Positions 35,221 to 43,230 of a DNA stretch of 53,087 nucleotides are shown piece by piece. The notes under the pieces are model-generated. The model made no database searches. It worked only from the letters and a program-made list of their open reading frames with translations, and was not told the DNA's origin. The DNA is taken from assembly GCA_035495815.1 (NCBI GenBank), contig DATJFH010000150.1:1-53087 (forward strand). Reading direction: 5' to 3'. Origin of the DNA: DATJFH01 sp035495815 (GTDB taxonomy: Bacteria > Acidobacteriota > Terriglobia > Bryobacterales > Bryobacteraceae). The position numbers and the translations under genes are program-made. Every line of letters starts with the position of its first letter. The stretch's first letter is position 1.

Positions 35221-36354
35221 CTACGCCTTGGGCGGCTGGAGGGCCGCGTCGACCGCTTCCAGGAAAAAGTACTCGCCCCACATCACCGATTCGTTCACGC
35301 CCAGCTTCTTGTGGATATGATAGACGCCGCCCTTCAGAATACCTTCCCACTCCGGATCGGACTTGCCCAGGTATTTGGAGCACAGAGTGCCCAGGATATG
35401 CCGGGCCGCCGAATCGTAGAGCAGCCCTTTGATCGGATCGGCGCAAAGGCCCCCCAGCCTGAACATGCCGGCGGCGGCGATGGCGGCGGCGGACGTGTCC
35501 ACTTGAGCGCGGCTCTCCGGGGGCGCATCGTAATCCCAGGGGGGAACTCCGTCGGAAGGGGTGTGCTCGATGTAAAAGTCGGCGCAGGCTTCCGCGGTCT
35601 GCAGGAAGCGCGGATCGCGCGTGTACCCGTAGCAGGAGCTGAATCCGTACAGCGACCAAGCCAGCCCTCGCGACCAGCAGGAATCTCCGCGGTAACCCTG
35701 GTGCGTGCTCTGCCTCAGGAATTCGCCCGTGCTCCTGTCGAAGATCCCTTCGTGCGCCGTCGAGCCGTCCCCGCGCACCAGCGTCCGGCGCGTGGTCAGG
35801 GTGTGCCGCATGGCGGTTTCCATCAAAGCGTGGTCGCCCCGCTCGATGGCCGTATAAAAGATGATGCCCACGTTCATCATGATGTCGATGAACAGAGAAT
35901 CGGCCGAGACGAAAGATCGCAGGTATTCCCCGTTCTCCTGAAACCGCAGCGCCAGCGTGTTGCCGGCTTCCATCACCACGGCTTTCAGCGAGGGATCCTG
36001 GGTCAGGCGGAACCACCGGTAATACGTCGACATGAAGATGAAGCCCAGATCGTGTACGTCCCGGTCGTGTTTGCGCGGTTCGAGCGGCTTGGAGTATCGG
36101 ATCGCCTGCTGGCGCCACCAGGCCCGGTCCTGGCTCGACTGCGGCTCGCGCCCGTAGACGATCCACAACATGCCCGGCAGGAACCCGTCGCACCAGTGAG
36201 TCCAGGCCTCGCCGGAGTGCTTCCAGCGGCCGCTCATGGTGTACATGGGATAGAAGTCCGGATACTTTTCGATCAGGTTGCGCAGCCGGTTCCGGGCGAA
36301 CTCCATTGTCTCGGAGAGAACATCATTCTCTGCTTTTGTTTGAAATTCGATCAC
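35221..36354 (-). CDS. Glycoside hydrolase family 88 (unsaturated glucuronyl hydrolase-like)
   Basis: A 377-residue (alpha/alpha)6 barrel hydrolase. The catalytic-type aspartates sit in DVHDLGFIF (near residue 101) and SADSLFIDIMMNVGI (near 150). Substrate-shaping segments SGEAWTHWCDGFLPG and QGYRGDSCWSRGLAWSLYGFSSCYGYT are conserved. There is no signal peptide, so it acts in the cytoplasm on unsaturated uronic acid oligosaccharides, the products of polysaccharide lyases. No lyase or transporter lies next to it. The start ATG at 36354 is 36 bases from the divergent SET gene, in the same promoter region. Confidence 0.9.
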   Translation of the reverse strand: MIEFQTKAENDVLSETMEFARNRLRNLIEKYPDFYPMYTMSGRWKHSGEAWTHWCDGFLPGMLWIVYGREPQSSQDRAWWRQQAIRYSKPLEPRKHDRDVHDLGFIFMSTYYRWFRLTQDPSLKAVVMEAGNTLALRFQENGEYLRSFVSADSLFIDIMMNVGIIFYTAIERGDHALMETAMRHTLTTRRTLVRGDGSTAHEGIFDRSTGEFLRQSTHQGYRGDSCWSRGLAWSLYGFSSCYGYTRDPRFLQTAEACADFYIEHTPSDGVPPWDYDAPPESRAQVDTSAAAIAAAGMFRLGGLCADPIKGLLYDSAARHILGTLCSKYLGKSDPEWEGILKGGVYHIHKKLGVNESVMWGEYFFLEAVDAALQPPKA

Positions 36355-36364
36355 AGGATGCCAT

Positions 36365-36370
36365 TATAAT
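36365..36370 (+). promoter_or_regulatory. Perfect TATAAT -10 before the SET-domain gene
   Basis: TATAAT at 36365-36370 lies 20 bases before the ATG. TTGAAA at 36340-36345 could serve as -35 with a long 19-base spacer and overlaps the start of the divergent GH88 gene. Confidence 0.48.
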
Positions 36371-36390
36371 GGTTCCAACCTCGTCAGGTT

Positions 36391-36843
36391 ATGCCACCCA
36401 AACCCACCCTCCAGGAGCCCAGGATCGACCCCCGGTTCGCCTGTTTCCGGATGTTCCTGCGGCGTTCTCCGATCCACCGCTGGGGTGTCTATGCCGGGGA
36501 GCCGATTCCGCCGGGCCGCAAGGTCATCGAGTATACCGGCGAGCGCATCAACCGCAAAGAGACCAAGCGCCGCGGCGTGGGTCCGCACACCTACCTGTTC
36601 ACGCTGGACGACTACTGGACCATCGACGGATCGGTGGGTGGCAGCGGGGCCGAGTACATCAACCACTGCTGCGATCCGAATCTCCGCGCCTGTATCCTGA
36701 AAGGCCACATCCTGTACATCAGCAAGCGGCGGATCTCGCGCGGCGAGGAGTTGACGGTGGATTACCACTTCTCGAAGAAGATCGAGGAAGTCCGTTGCCG
36801 CTGTAACGCCCCGAGCTGTAGAGGCACGATCAACCTGTCGTAG
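36391..36843 (+). CDS. Bacterial SET-domain protein lysine methyltransferase
   Basis: A 150-residue, nearly pure SET domain. Motif I is HRWGVYAGEPI near residue 29, followed by VIEYTGERI near 45, NHCCDPN at 91-97 (NHxCxPN) and GEELTVDY at 118-125. The post-SET zinc cysteines C136, C138 and C143 follow in CRCNAPSC, with GTINL after them. All catalytic elements known for eukaryotic SET enzymes appear present, so it is probably active on a lysine in a protein. The bacterial target is unknown. The gene stands alone between GH88 and an amidohydrolase. The ATG at 36391 is preferred over earlier possibilities because of the TATAAT at 36365. Confidence 0.92.
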   Translation: MPPKPTLQEPRIDPRFACFRMFLRRSPIHRWGVYAGEPIPPGRKVIEYTGERINRKETKRRGVGPHTYLFTLDDYWTIDGSVGGSGAEYINHCCDPNLRACILKGHILYISKRRISRGEELTVDYHFSKKIEEVRCRCNAPSCRGTINLS

Positions 36844-36875
36844 GTATCCGGATCTCCCCCTCCCCGGCGATCTGG

Positions 36876-36884
36876 CATGATACT
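36876..36884 (+). promoter_or_regulatory. Candidate -10 directly at the amidohydrolase start
   Basis: Overlapping -10-like hexamers CATGAT (36876-36881) and GATACT (36879-36884), four of six matches each, end six and three bases before the ATG at 36888. This suggests a leaderless start, but the matches are modest. Confidence 0.28.
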
Positions 36885-36887
36885 CCC

Positions 36888-37844
36888 ATGCTGAGACGAC
36901 ACTTCCTCCGTATGGCGCCTTTGGGCGCGGCTGCCGCGACCTGCTGGCCCCAGGGCCGCGAGTTCCGCAAGAATCCTCCCATCGCCGCGCCGGCTTCGCG
37001 CCGCATCATCGACATGCACGTGCACACGTTCTTTCAGGAGAACGCCCCCCAGCAGGCCGAGTTCACGCCGCGGTTGAACAACAGCCGGCCGGACGGCGTC
37101 TACCAGATGAACGCCGGCTGGGACCAGTTCCGCTACGACATGGACCCGGTGTACCGCGCCGTCATCCTGCATGTCGCCTTCAACGATGTGGGCCGCCAGG
37201 GCAACAACGCCAACGCCGCCATCGCGAAGCGCTGGCCGGAGAAGCTGATCCCGTTCGGCTCGATCAACCCGAACTTCCCCGACGCGCTCGACGAATTCAA
37301 GCGCGGCGTAAAGGAGCTCGGGCTGAAAGGATTCAAGATGAGCCCCATCTACCAGAAGTTCGATCCGATGGCTCCGGGCGCGCTGCGGATTTACTCCCAG
37401 GCGCAGGAGTGGGGCATTCCGCTGATCTTCCATACGGCCACGGCGCAGGCGGCCGAGGTACCGCTGAAGTGGGCGAATCCGGTGCTCTTCGACGAAGTCG
37501 CCTATTCCTTCCCCCGGCTCAGGATCGTCATGGCGCATCTGGGGCACCCCTGGCAGAGGGAGTGCATCGTCATGATGCGCAAGCATCCCAACGTGTACGC
37601 GGAGTTGTCGGGAAACTTCTACCGTCCGTGGGATCTGTACCAGGCGCTGCTGACCGCGATGGACTGGGGCCAGACGCACAAGATCCTGTTCGGCACCGAC
37701 TGGCCGATCACCACCGCGCGGGAATCGCTCGAAGGACTACGGGCGCTGAACCAGTTCGCGCGGGCCGGCCTGCCGCGTATTCCCGACGAGATCATCGACG
37801 GCATCCTCTACCGGGACTCGCTGTCGCTCCTGGGGATCACATAG
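36888..37844 (+). CDS. Exported amidohydrolase-2 family metal-dependent hydrolase
   Basis: A 318-residue TIM-barrel hydrolase. The N-terminus (MLRRHFLRMAPLGAAAATC) has a twin-arginine-like start and a cysteine that could be a lipidation or cleavage site. Metal and catalytic motifs are IIDMHVHTFF near residue 42, GFKMSPIY near 147, LIFHTATAQ near 177, MAHLGHPWQ near 210 and FGTDWPIT near 265. This is the amidohydrolase_2 (ACMSD-like) pattern. The reaction may be a decarboxylation or C-O/C-N hydrolysis and is not determined. It is convergent with the M81 peptidase. Confidence 0.87.
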   Translation: MLRRHFLRMAPLGAAAATCWPQGREFRKNPPIAAPASRRIIDMHVHTFFQENAPQQAEFTPRLNNSRPDGVYQMNAGWDQFRYDMDPVYRAVILHVAFNDVGRQGNNANAAIAKRWPEKLIPFGSINPNFPDALDEFKRGVKELGLKGFKMSPIYQKFDPMAPGALRIYSQAQEWGIPLIFHTATAQAAEVPLKWANPVLFDEVAYSFPRLRIVMAHLGHPWQRECIVMMRKHPNVYAELSGNFYRPWDLYQALLTAMDWGQTHKILFGTDWPITTARESLEGLRALNQFARAGLPRIPDEIIDGILYRDSLSLLGIT

Positions 37845-37861
37845 CGCGGGCTTGCGCCCCT

Positions 37862-39421
37862 CTACCGACCGGAGAGTCCCCACAGACCCGTCCGCACGTG
37901 GATAAAATCGAACCGCTTGGGATTCACCGCGGTGACGCCGCCGCTATCGACTTCCACGATGCGGGCCGCGACCGGCTCATAGGCGGCCCTGGGAGCGACA
38001 GTGCCCTTGACGATGAGAATTCTCTGCCTCTCCGGATGGATCCCGGCGCTGGTCAGTTGGCCCAGGCTGAAGGGGATGACGCGCTTGGGCGTGAGCAGCA
38101 GCAGGTTGGGCAGGTCGCGGGTGGATCCGTCCACTTCGATGACGGCGCTGGGCCCCATGTCCCAGTAGCGTCCGCCTCCGTGCCGCACCGCGGGCTCGAT
38201 GAAGCGGCCGTCGTAGAGCAGCTTCACGCGTCCGCGGACTCGAACCGGCTCGCCGTGCATGCGGTCGGTCTTGCCTCCGACCGGCTGGTCGAAGGGCTGT
38301 CCCACGCCCGCCCGGTAGGCTGCGTCGGCAGCCTCTTTGTCGGCGATCGTCATGACCCAGCCTTGCGCTTTTTGCGCCAGCAATTCGGCCAGCATGAAGG
38401 TGCTGTCGCCGGACGAGCCGCCGCCGATATTGTCGCCGGTGTCCATCAGGACGACGGGAAACTTGTCGCCGGCCATCGCCGCCTTGACCGCGCCCGCCGG
38501 AGTCGGGAGCTTCAGCTCGAGCTTGTCGCGGAGCGCCCACAACATCCCGGAAAGCCGGTCCGCCTCGCGTTTCGCCAGCGCCGGATCGTTATCGGTAACC
38601 ACGATCACGCTGGGACCCATGGCGGCGATGTCGGCGTACTGATAGCCGCCGGAAACGCTGGCCGCCAGAATCCTCGGGTTCTGCTCGAGGCGCTTGCTCT
38701 CGTCGGTGATGGCCTTCAACGGCGGCGCGAACGTGTTGTGGAAGATGATGTTGTACAGCATCGGCGGCTTGGCAAGCGCCTGGACCGGCTTCACCTTTCC
38801 GCCGGCCACGTCCGCCATCAGGCGCGCCGCCTGCACGCCGCGATCCTTCGCGTCCAGGTGCGGACACTCCTTGTAGGTGATCAGCGCCGTGGTCATTTTC
38901 ACGATCTCTTCGGAGACATTGGCGTGAAAATCGTGGACCACGATGATCGGGATCCGCTCGCCCATCGCCTGCCGCACGCGCCGCACCACCTCGGCGTCGG
39001 CGTGGGGATGGCTTTCGGCGACCATGGTTCCGTGCAGGAACAGCAGAATGCCGTCGAGTTTGGGCGCCTTCCGCAGCCGGTCCGTCAATTCGCCGGTGAG
39101 GGTTTCGAAGGCGGCGTCGATGACGGTACCGATGGTCTGCGGGCCGGCCATGAGGGTCGGGTACAGATCGAGCCCGTAGCGTCCGGCGCCTTCGATGAAA
39201 CCGGCGATGGTGTTGTTGGAGTTGGCCAGCTCCTTGACGATATCCGGACCGCGCAGAATCCCGTTGGCGCCGCCGATGCCGGTTTCAAAGTCGGCCAGGG
39301 TGGTCTTCTTCGGATTGAAGGTATTGGTCTCGTGCACGATCCCGCCGATCGCGATGCGCGGCCGGCCGGTCTGCGCGGAGAGCGAGCAAAGGAAGATCCC
39401 GAAGAGCGCTGCGATTCGCAT
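37862..39421 (-). CDS. M81 family metallopeptidase (MlrC-like), exported
   Basis: A 519-residue protein of the microcystinase C/M81 type. A signal peptide spans about 1-17 (AALFGIFLCSLSAQ). The N-terminal domain begins RPRIAIGGIVHETNTFNP (putative zinc ligands H and E). The second half has DTGDNIGGGSSGDSTF near residue 325, the family's other metal-site region. A fuller frame extends upstream, but the ATG at 39421 gives the signal peptide and the family start. Its stop lies 17 bases from the convergent amidohydrolase stop. The physiological peptide substrate is unknown. Confidence 0.9.
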   Translation of the reverse strand: MRIAALFGIFLCSLSAQTGRPRIAIGGIVHETNTFNPKKTTLADFETGIGGANGILRGPDIVKELANSNNTIAGFIEGAGRYGLDLYPTLMAGPQTIGTVIDAAFETLTGELTDRLRKAPKLDGILLFLHGTMVAESHPHADAEVVRRVRQAMGERIPIIVVHDFHANVSEEIVKMTTALITYKECPHLDAKDRGVQAARLMADVAGGKVKPVQALAKPPMLYNIIFHNTFAPPLKAITDESKRLEQNPRILAASVSGGYQYADIAAMGPSVIVVTDNDPALAKREADRLSGMLWALRDKLELKLPTPAGAVKAAMAGDKFPVVLMDTGDNIGGGSSGDSTFMLAELLAQKAQGWVMTIADKEAADAAYRAGVGQPFDQPVGGKTDRMHGEPVRVRGRVKLLYDGRFIEPAVRHGGGRYWDMGPSAVIEVDGSTRDLPNLLLLTPKRVIPFSLGQLTSAGIHPERQRILIVKGTVAPRAAYEPVAARIVEVDSGGVTAVNPKRFDFIHVRTGLWGLSGR

Positions 39422-39441
39422 GCCTTCGAGAATACCAGTTC

Positions 39442-41874
39442 CTATTCGTAGCGCAGCGCGACGAGCGGATCGACCTTGGTCGCGCGGCGGGCAGGGAAGT
39501 AGCAGGCGGCCAGACCGGCCAGCGCAACCACGCAGACCGCCGCCCCGAGCGTCAGCGGATCGCGCGGCGAGACGTTCCACAGCTGGCTGGCGATGACGCG
39601 GGTTACGCCCATGCTGGCAGCGAGCCCGACGACGACGCCCAAGCCGAGGAGCACGGCTCCGAGCTTGAGGACCATGAGCAGCACGTGCGAGCGCTCCGCG
39701 CCGAGAGCGATGCGGATGCCGATTTCATGCGTCTGCCGGGAAACGGTGTAGGCGAAAACGCTGAACACGCCGAGGGCGACCAGCAGCAGCCCGACTCCGG
39801 CGAACACGCCGAGCAGCGTGAGGGCGAAGCGCGGCTCGGCGTAGGAGAACTGCTTGAGGAACTCCTCGAGACTGCCGGCGAAGGTGAGGGCGATGTTGCG
39901 GTCGACGGCCCAGATCTCCCGCCGCACGGCGTCCAGCATGGCCATGGGCGGGCCCGCTGTCCGCACCAGGATGCCGCGGTCGAAGGCCGCGCTCACCGTA
40001 TAGGGGATGAACATCTCCGGCATGGGGGCGTCCTGGATCCCCTGGTTTTTGGCGTCCGAGATCACGCCGATCACCTCGAAGAGCGGATCCTTGACCGGAT
40101 TTTGCGGCATGCTCTCCAGCATCTCGATCTTGATCAGCTGGCCGATGGGGTCGTCCTTTCCGAAGTACTTGTTGACCAGGGTCTGGTTCACCACCGCCAC
40201 CTTGCGGGCGCCGGTCACGTCGAACTCCGACAGCAGGCGGCCGCGCATCAGGCGCAGCTGCAGCGTGGAGAAGTAGCCCTCGCTGACGAGCTGGTAGATC
40301 GACCGCCACTTTTCGGTATGGGTCTTGCCGGGGATTTCGATGTCGCTGCGGATGCCGCCGTAAGGTGGCAGACCGGTGGTTTCGGTTGCCGCCACCACGC
40401 CGGGCAGATTGTGGAAGCGCTGCAGGAGCTGCGTATAGAAGCGCTGCTTCTCGGCCGCGGTTTTGTACTGTCCTCGCGGGAACGGCAGCCGCGCCACCAG
40501 TATATTCTTCGGATTGAAGCCCAGGTCGACGCGCTGCAAGCCGACGAAGCTTTTCATGAGCAGCCCGGCGCCGCTGAGCAGCACCAGCGAAAGAGCCACC
40601 TCGATCACCACCAGCGCGTTTCGCAGCTTGCCCCTCCGGAAGCCGCCGCTGGTTCCTTTGCCGGCGTCCTTCAGCGGCTCGACCAGATTCTTTTTCACGG
40701 TCAGCAGGGCGGGCGCAAGGCCGAAGATGACCGCGGTCAGTACGGCGATTCCCAGGCTGAAGAGGAGCACCGGAAGATTCAGCCGGATCTGGGCTTCGCG
40801 CGGGATGAGGCCGTCCGGAATGAGCGCCGCCAGCCCCTTGATTCCGGCGAAGGCGAACACGCAGCCGACGACCGCCCCTCCGATCGCGAGCAGCAGGCTT
40901 TCGATCAGCAACTGCCCGATCAGCCGCCCGCGGCCGGCGCCCAGCGAGGAGCGGATCGCCATCTCCTTTTCCCGGGCGGTGGCGCGGGCCAGCAGCATGT
41001 TGGCCACGTTGCTGCACGCGATCAGCAGCAGCAGCGCGACGGCGGCCGAGATCGTGTACAGCGTCTTCCGGAACTGGCCGACCAGGCTGTCCACCCAACT
41101 GACGATTTGGACGCTGAAGTTCTTCGGATAGTTCTTCGGATAGACGGTGGCCAGCCGCCGTATGACCACTTCCAGGTCCGACTGGGCCTGCTGAAGGGTG
41201 ACGCCCGGCTTGAGCTTGCCCTGGAAATTCCAATAGTTCTGCGACGCGTCCGGGTCGGCGCGGTCCATGGCTTTGGCCATCCACAGGTCGGCGCCGAGCT
41301 TGGTGAAGCGCGCCGGCATGATGCCCACCAGCGTGGTGGGCGTGCCGCTGAGGACGAACGACCTGCCGACGATGCTGGAATCCTGGTTGAAGCGCTTCAC
41401 CCACAGCTTGTGGGACATCACGAAGACGGGCGGCGCGCCGGGCTTGCCGTCTTCCGGCGAAATGCCGCGTCCGATGAGCGCGGGCACGCCGAGGAAGCGG
41501 AAGGTATTCGGCGTGACGAAGCCGCCCTGGAACTGCTCCATCCCCTCGCCGGTGTTGTACAGCACGTCGTCGCCGGTCCCGCCGATGACTTCGTCGAAGA
41601 CGTGAGCCTGCGCCTGCAGGTCCAGAAATTCCGGAGCCGGGTACCAGGTGCGGCCGCCGGGCCGGGCGTTGGTCGTATCGTGAATCTGGACGGCGACCAC
41701 GCGCTCGGCGTTGGTGTAGGGGAACGGATCGAGCAGGATGTTCTGGATGGCGCTAAAGATCGTGGTCGCCGAGCCGATGCCGAGGGCCAGCGTCAGGATG
41801 GCCAGAATCGCAAAACCCGGCTGCTTGCGGAGCCCGCGCAGTCCGTAGACGAGGTCCTGCAGAATCCAATGCAT
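39442..41874 (-). CDS. ADOP-type ABC permease (duplicated MacB/FtsX orphan permease)
   Basis: An 810-residue inner-membrane protein built as two MacB-PCD/FtsX units. The first transmembrane helix is near residue 20-40 (FAILAILTLALGIGSATTIF), a large periplasmic domain follows (about 45-245), then three helices (AAVALLLLIACSNVANMLLARA, LIESLLLAIGGAVVGC, VLLFSLGIAVLTAVIFGLAP). A second periplasmic domain covers about 440-680 and three more helices end in DPLVALRYE, the usual FtsX terminus. No ATPase gene is adjacent, as is typical for these orphan permeases. It may work with a distant ATPase in lipoprotein or peptide export. It sits 75 bases downstream of the TolC-like gene. Confidence 0.92.
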   Translation of the reverse strand: MHWILQDLVYGLRGLRKQPGFAILAILTLALGIGSATTIFSAIQNILLDPFPYTNAERVVAVQIHDTTNARPGGRTWYPAPEFLDLQAQAHVFDEVIGGTGDDVLYNTGEGMEQFQGGFVTPNTFRFLGVPALIGRGISPEDGKPGAPPVFVMSHKLWVKRFNQDSSIVGRSFVLSGTPTTLVGIMPARFTKLGADLWMAKAMDRADPDASQNYWNFQGKLKPGVTLQQAQSDLEVVIRRLATVYPKNYPKNFSVQIVSWVDSLVGQFRKTLYTISAAVALLLLIACSNVANMLLARATAREKEMAIRSSLGAGRGRLIGQLLIESLLLAIGGAVVGCVFAFAGIKGLAALIPDGLIPREAQIRLNLPVLLFSLGIAVLTAVIFGLAPALLTVKKNLVEPLKDAGKGTSGGFRRGKLRNALVVIEVALSLVLLSGAGLLMKSFVGLQRVDLGFNPKNILVARLPFPRGQYKTAAEKQRFYTQLLQRFHNLPGVVAATETTGLPPYGGIRSDIEIPGKTHTEKWRSIYQLVSEGYFSTLQLRLMRGRLLSEFDVTGARKVAVVNQTLVNKYFGKDDPIGQLIKIEMLESMPQNPVKDPLFEVIGVISDAKNQGIQDAPMPEMFIPYTVSAAFDRGILVRTAGPPMAMLDAVRREIWAVDRNIALTFAGSLEEFLKQFSYAEPRFALTLLGVFAGVGLLLVALGVFSVFAYTVSRQTHEIGIRIALGAERSHVLLMVLKLGAVLLGLGVVVGLAASMGVTRVIASQLWNVSPRDPLTLGAAVCVVALAGLAACYFPARRATKVDPLVALRYE

Positions 41875-41949
41875 AGACTATTCTATTCCCGGCCGTAGTA
41901 CGGCTTGTCAGAATAAGACGCTCGAAGTCCGATTTTGTTCCCATGAAAT

Positions 41950-43230
41950 TCAGCGAACGGCGGCAGCCTGGAAATCGAGGATGGCGCGCTGGATCTGATA
42001 TTCGTACCGGGCGCCGGCGCTGCCGATCTCGGCGGACGTCTTGTTGAGCTGCGCCTGGTTCAACTCCACGATGGAGCCCAGCCCCAGATCGTAGCGGGAT
42101 TGGGCGAGCCGCAGCGAGCGGTTGGCCTGGTCGAGCAGGCGCGAAGTGACGTCGAGACGGCGGAAGGCGTTGGTGGCGTTCAGCCAGGCCAGCTTGACGT
42201 CCCGCTCGATGCGGATCTCGAGGTCGCGCGTGTCCTGCGCCGCCGCCTGTGCCCGCAGGTCGGCTTCCGCCTTACGGGAGGAGAACAGGCCTCCGTTCAG
42301 GATGGGGATACTGACGTTGACGCCGACCGCGGAATAGCTGGTGTTGATCTTGTCCTGGTGGATGGGGACGACGCCGGCGGCTCCGATCACGCTGACGCTG
42401 GGATAGAGCAGGCTCTTCTCGGCGCGGGCGAACTGGAGCGCGGAATCGTGCTGGAGTTTGGCTCCGCGCAGCTCCGGACGATTGCGCAGCGCCTGCTCGA
42501 TCAGCGGAGCGGCGTCGGGGCCGAGGGGATCGGGCAGCAGCTCGTCTTTGAGCTCGACCGGCTCGAGCGAGTCGAGCCCCATGGCGGCGGCCAGGTCCGT
42601 CAGGGCGGCTTTGATATCGTTCTCGGCTTTGAAGAGCAGCAGCTCGGCTTCCGAGAGGTTCACTTCGGCGAAGCTGACGTCGAGGCTCGATTTGAGCTTG
42701 CTCTCGAACAGGCGGGTCACCTGGCGGAGCGTGAGCCGGCGGGCGGCGACGGTTTCCCGCGCTACCTGCAGCACCGACTGCGCCTGCAGCGACTGGAAGT
42801 AGGCTGTGCGGACCTGGAGCGCGATTTGAGCTTTGGTGGCTTCCGCGGTCTGGCGCTGGGCGCCGGCGCGGAGCTCGGAGCTTTTGGAGAGATAGGAGAT
42901 GCGTCCGAAATCGTAGAGGAGCTGGCTGCCCACGATTCCCATGGCGGGGACCCGGCTCGAGAGGCTGGACGTGGTGACATTGCCGGCGGCGACGGCGGAG
43001 TCGTTCTGCGCGCCGACTCCGGTCAGGTTGGAGGCCAGCGTGGGGTAGCGGCCGGCGCCGATTTGTCTGGTGACGGCGTCGGTGGCCTGAGCGTTGAGGA
43101 GCAGCGAGTTCACGCGCGGGTGGTTTTTGGCGGCGATGGCTTGGGCATCGGCCAGCGTCAGGAGCCGGGGAGTCTGGGCAAAGGCGGCGGCGGCCGCCGC
43201 GACTGCAAGGAGCAGGGAGCAGCGGAGCAT
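41950..43230 (-). CDS. TolC family outer-membrane efflux protein
   Basis: A 426-residue outer-membrane channel with signal peptide about 1-18 (LLLAVAAAAAAFAQ). Two TolC repeats each contain a long coiled-coil helix (about 40-220 and 250-425). Signature phrases are TLADAQAIAAKNHP at the N-terminus, LIEQALRNRPELRGAKLQHDS near 248 and YDLGLGSIVELNQAQLN near 385. It forms the exit duct of the efflux system encoded by the two upstream genes. Its ATG directly follows the RND stop with no spacer, so the three genes are one operon. Confidence 0.95.
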   Translation of the reverse strand: MLRCSLLLAVAAAAAAFAQTPRLLTLADAQAIAAKNHPRVNSLLLNAQATDAVTRQIGAGRYPTLASNLTGVGAQNDSAVAAGNVTTSSLSSRVPAMGIVGSQLLYDFGRISYLSKSSELRAGAQRQTAEATKAQIALQVRTAYFQSLQAQSVLQVARETVAARRLTLRQVTRLFESKLKSSLDVSFAEVNLSEAELLLFKAENDIKAALTDLAAAMGLDSLEPVELKDELLPDPLGPDAAPLIEQALRNRPELRGAKLQHDSALQFARAEKSLLYPSVSVIGAAGVVPIHQDKINTSYSAVGVNVSIPILNGGLFSSRKAEADLRAQAAAQDTRDLEIRIERDVKLAWLNATNAFRRLDVTSRLLDQANRSLRLAQSRYDLGLGSIVELNQAQLNKTSAEIGSAGARYEYQIQRAILDFQAAAVR

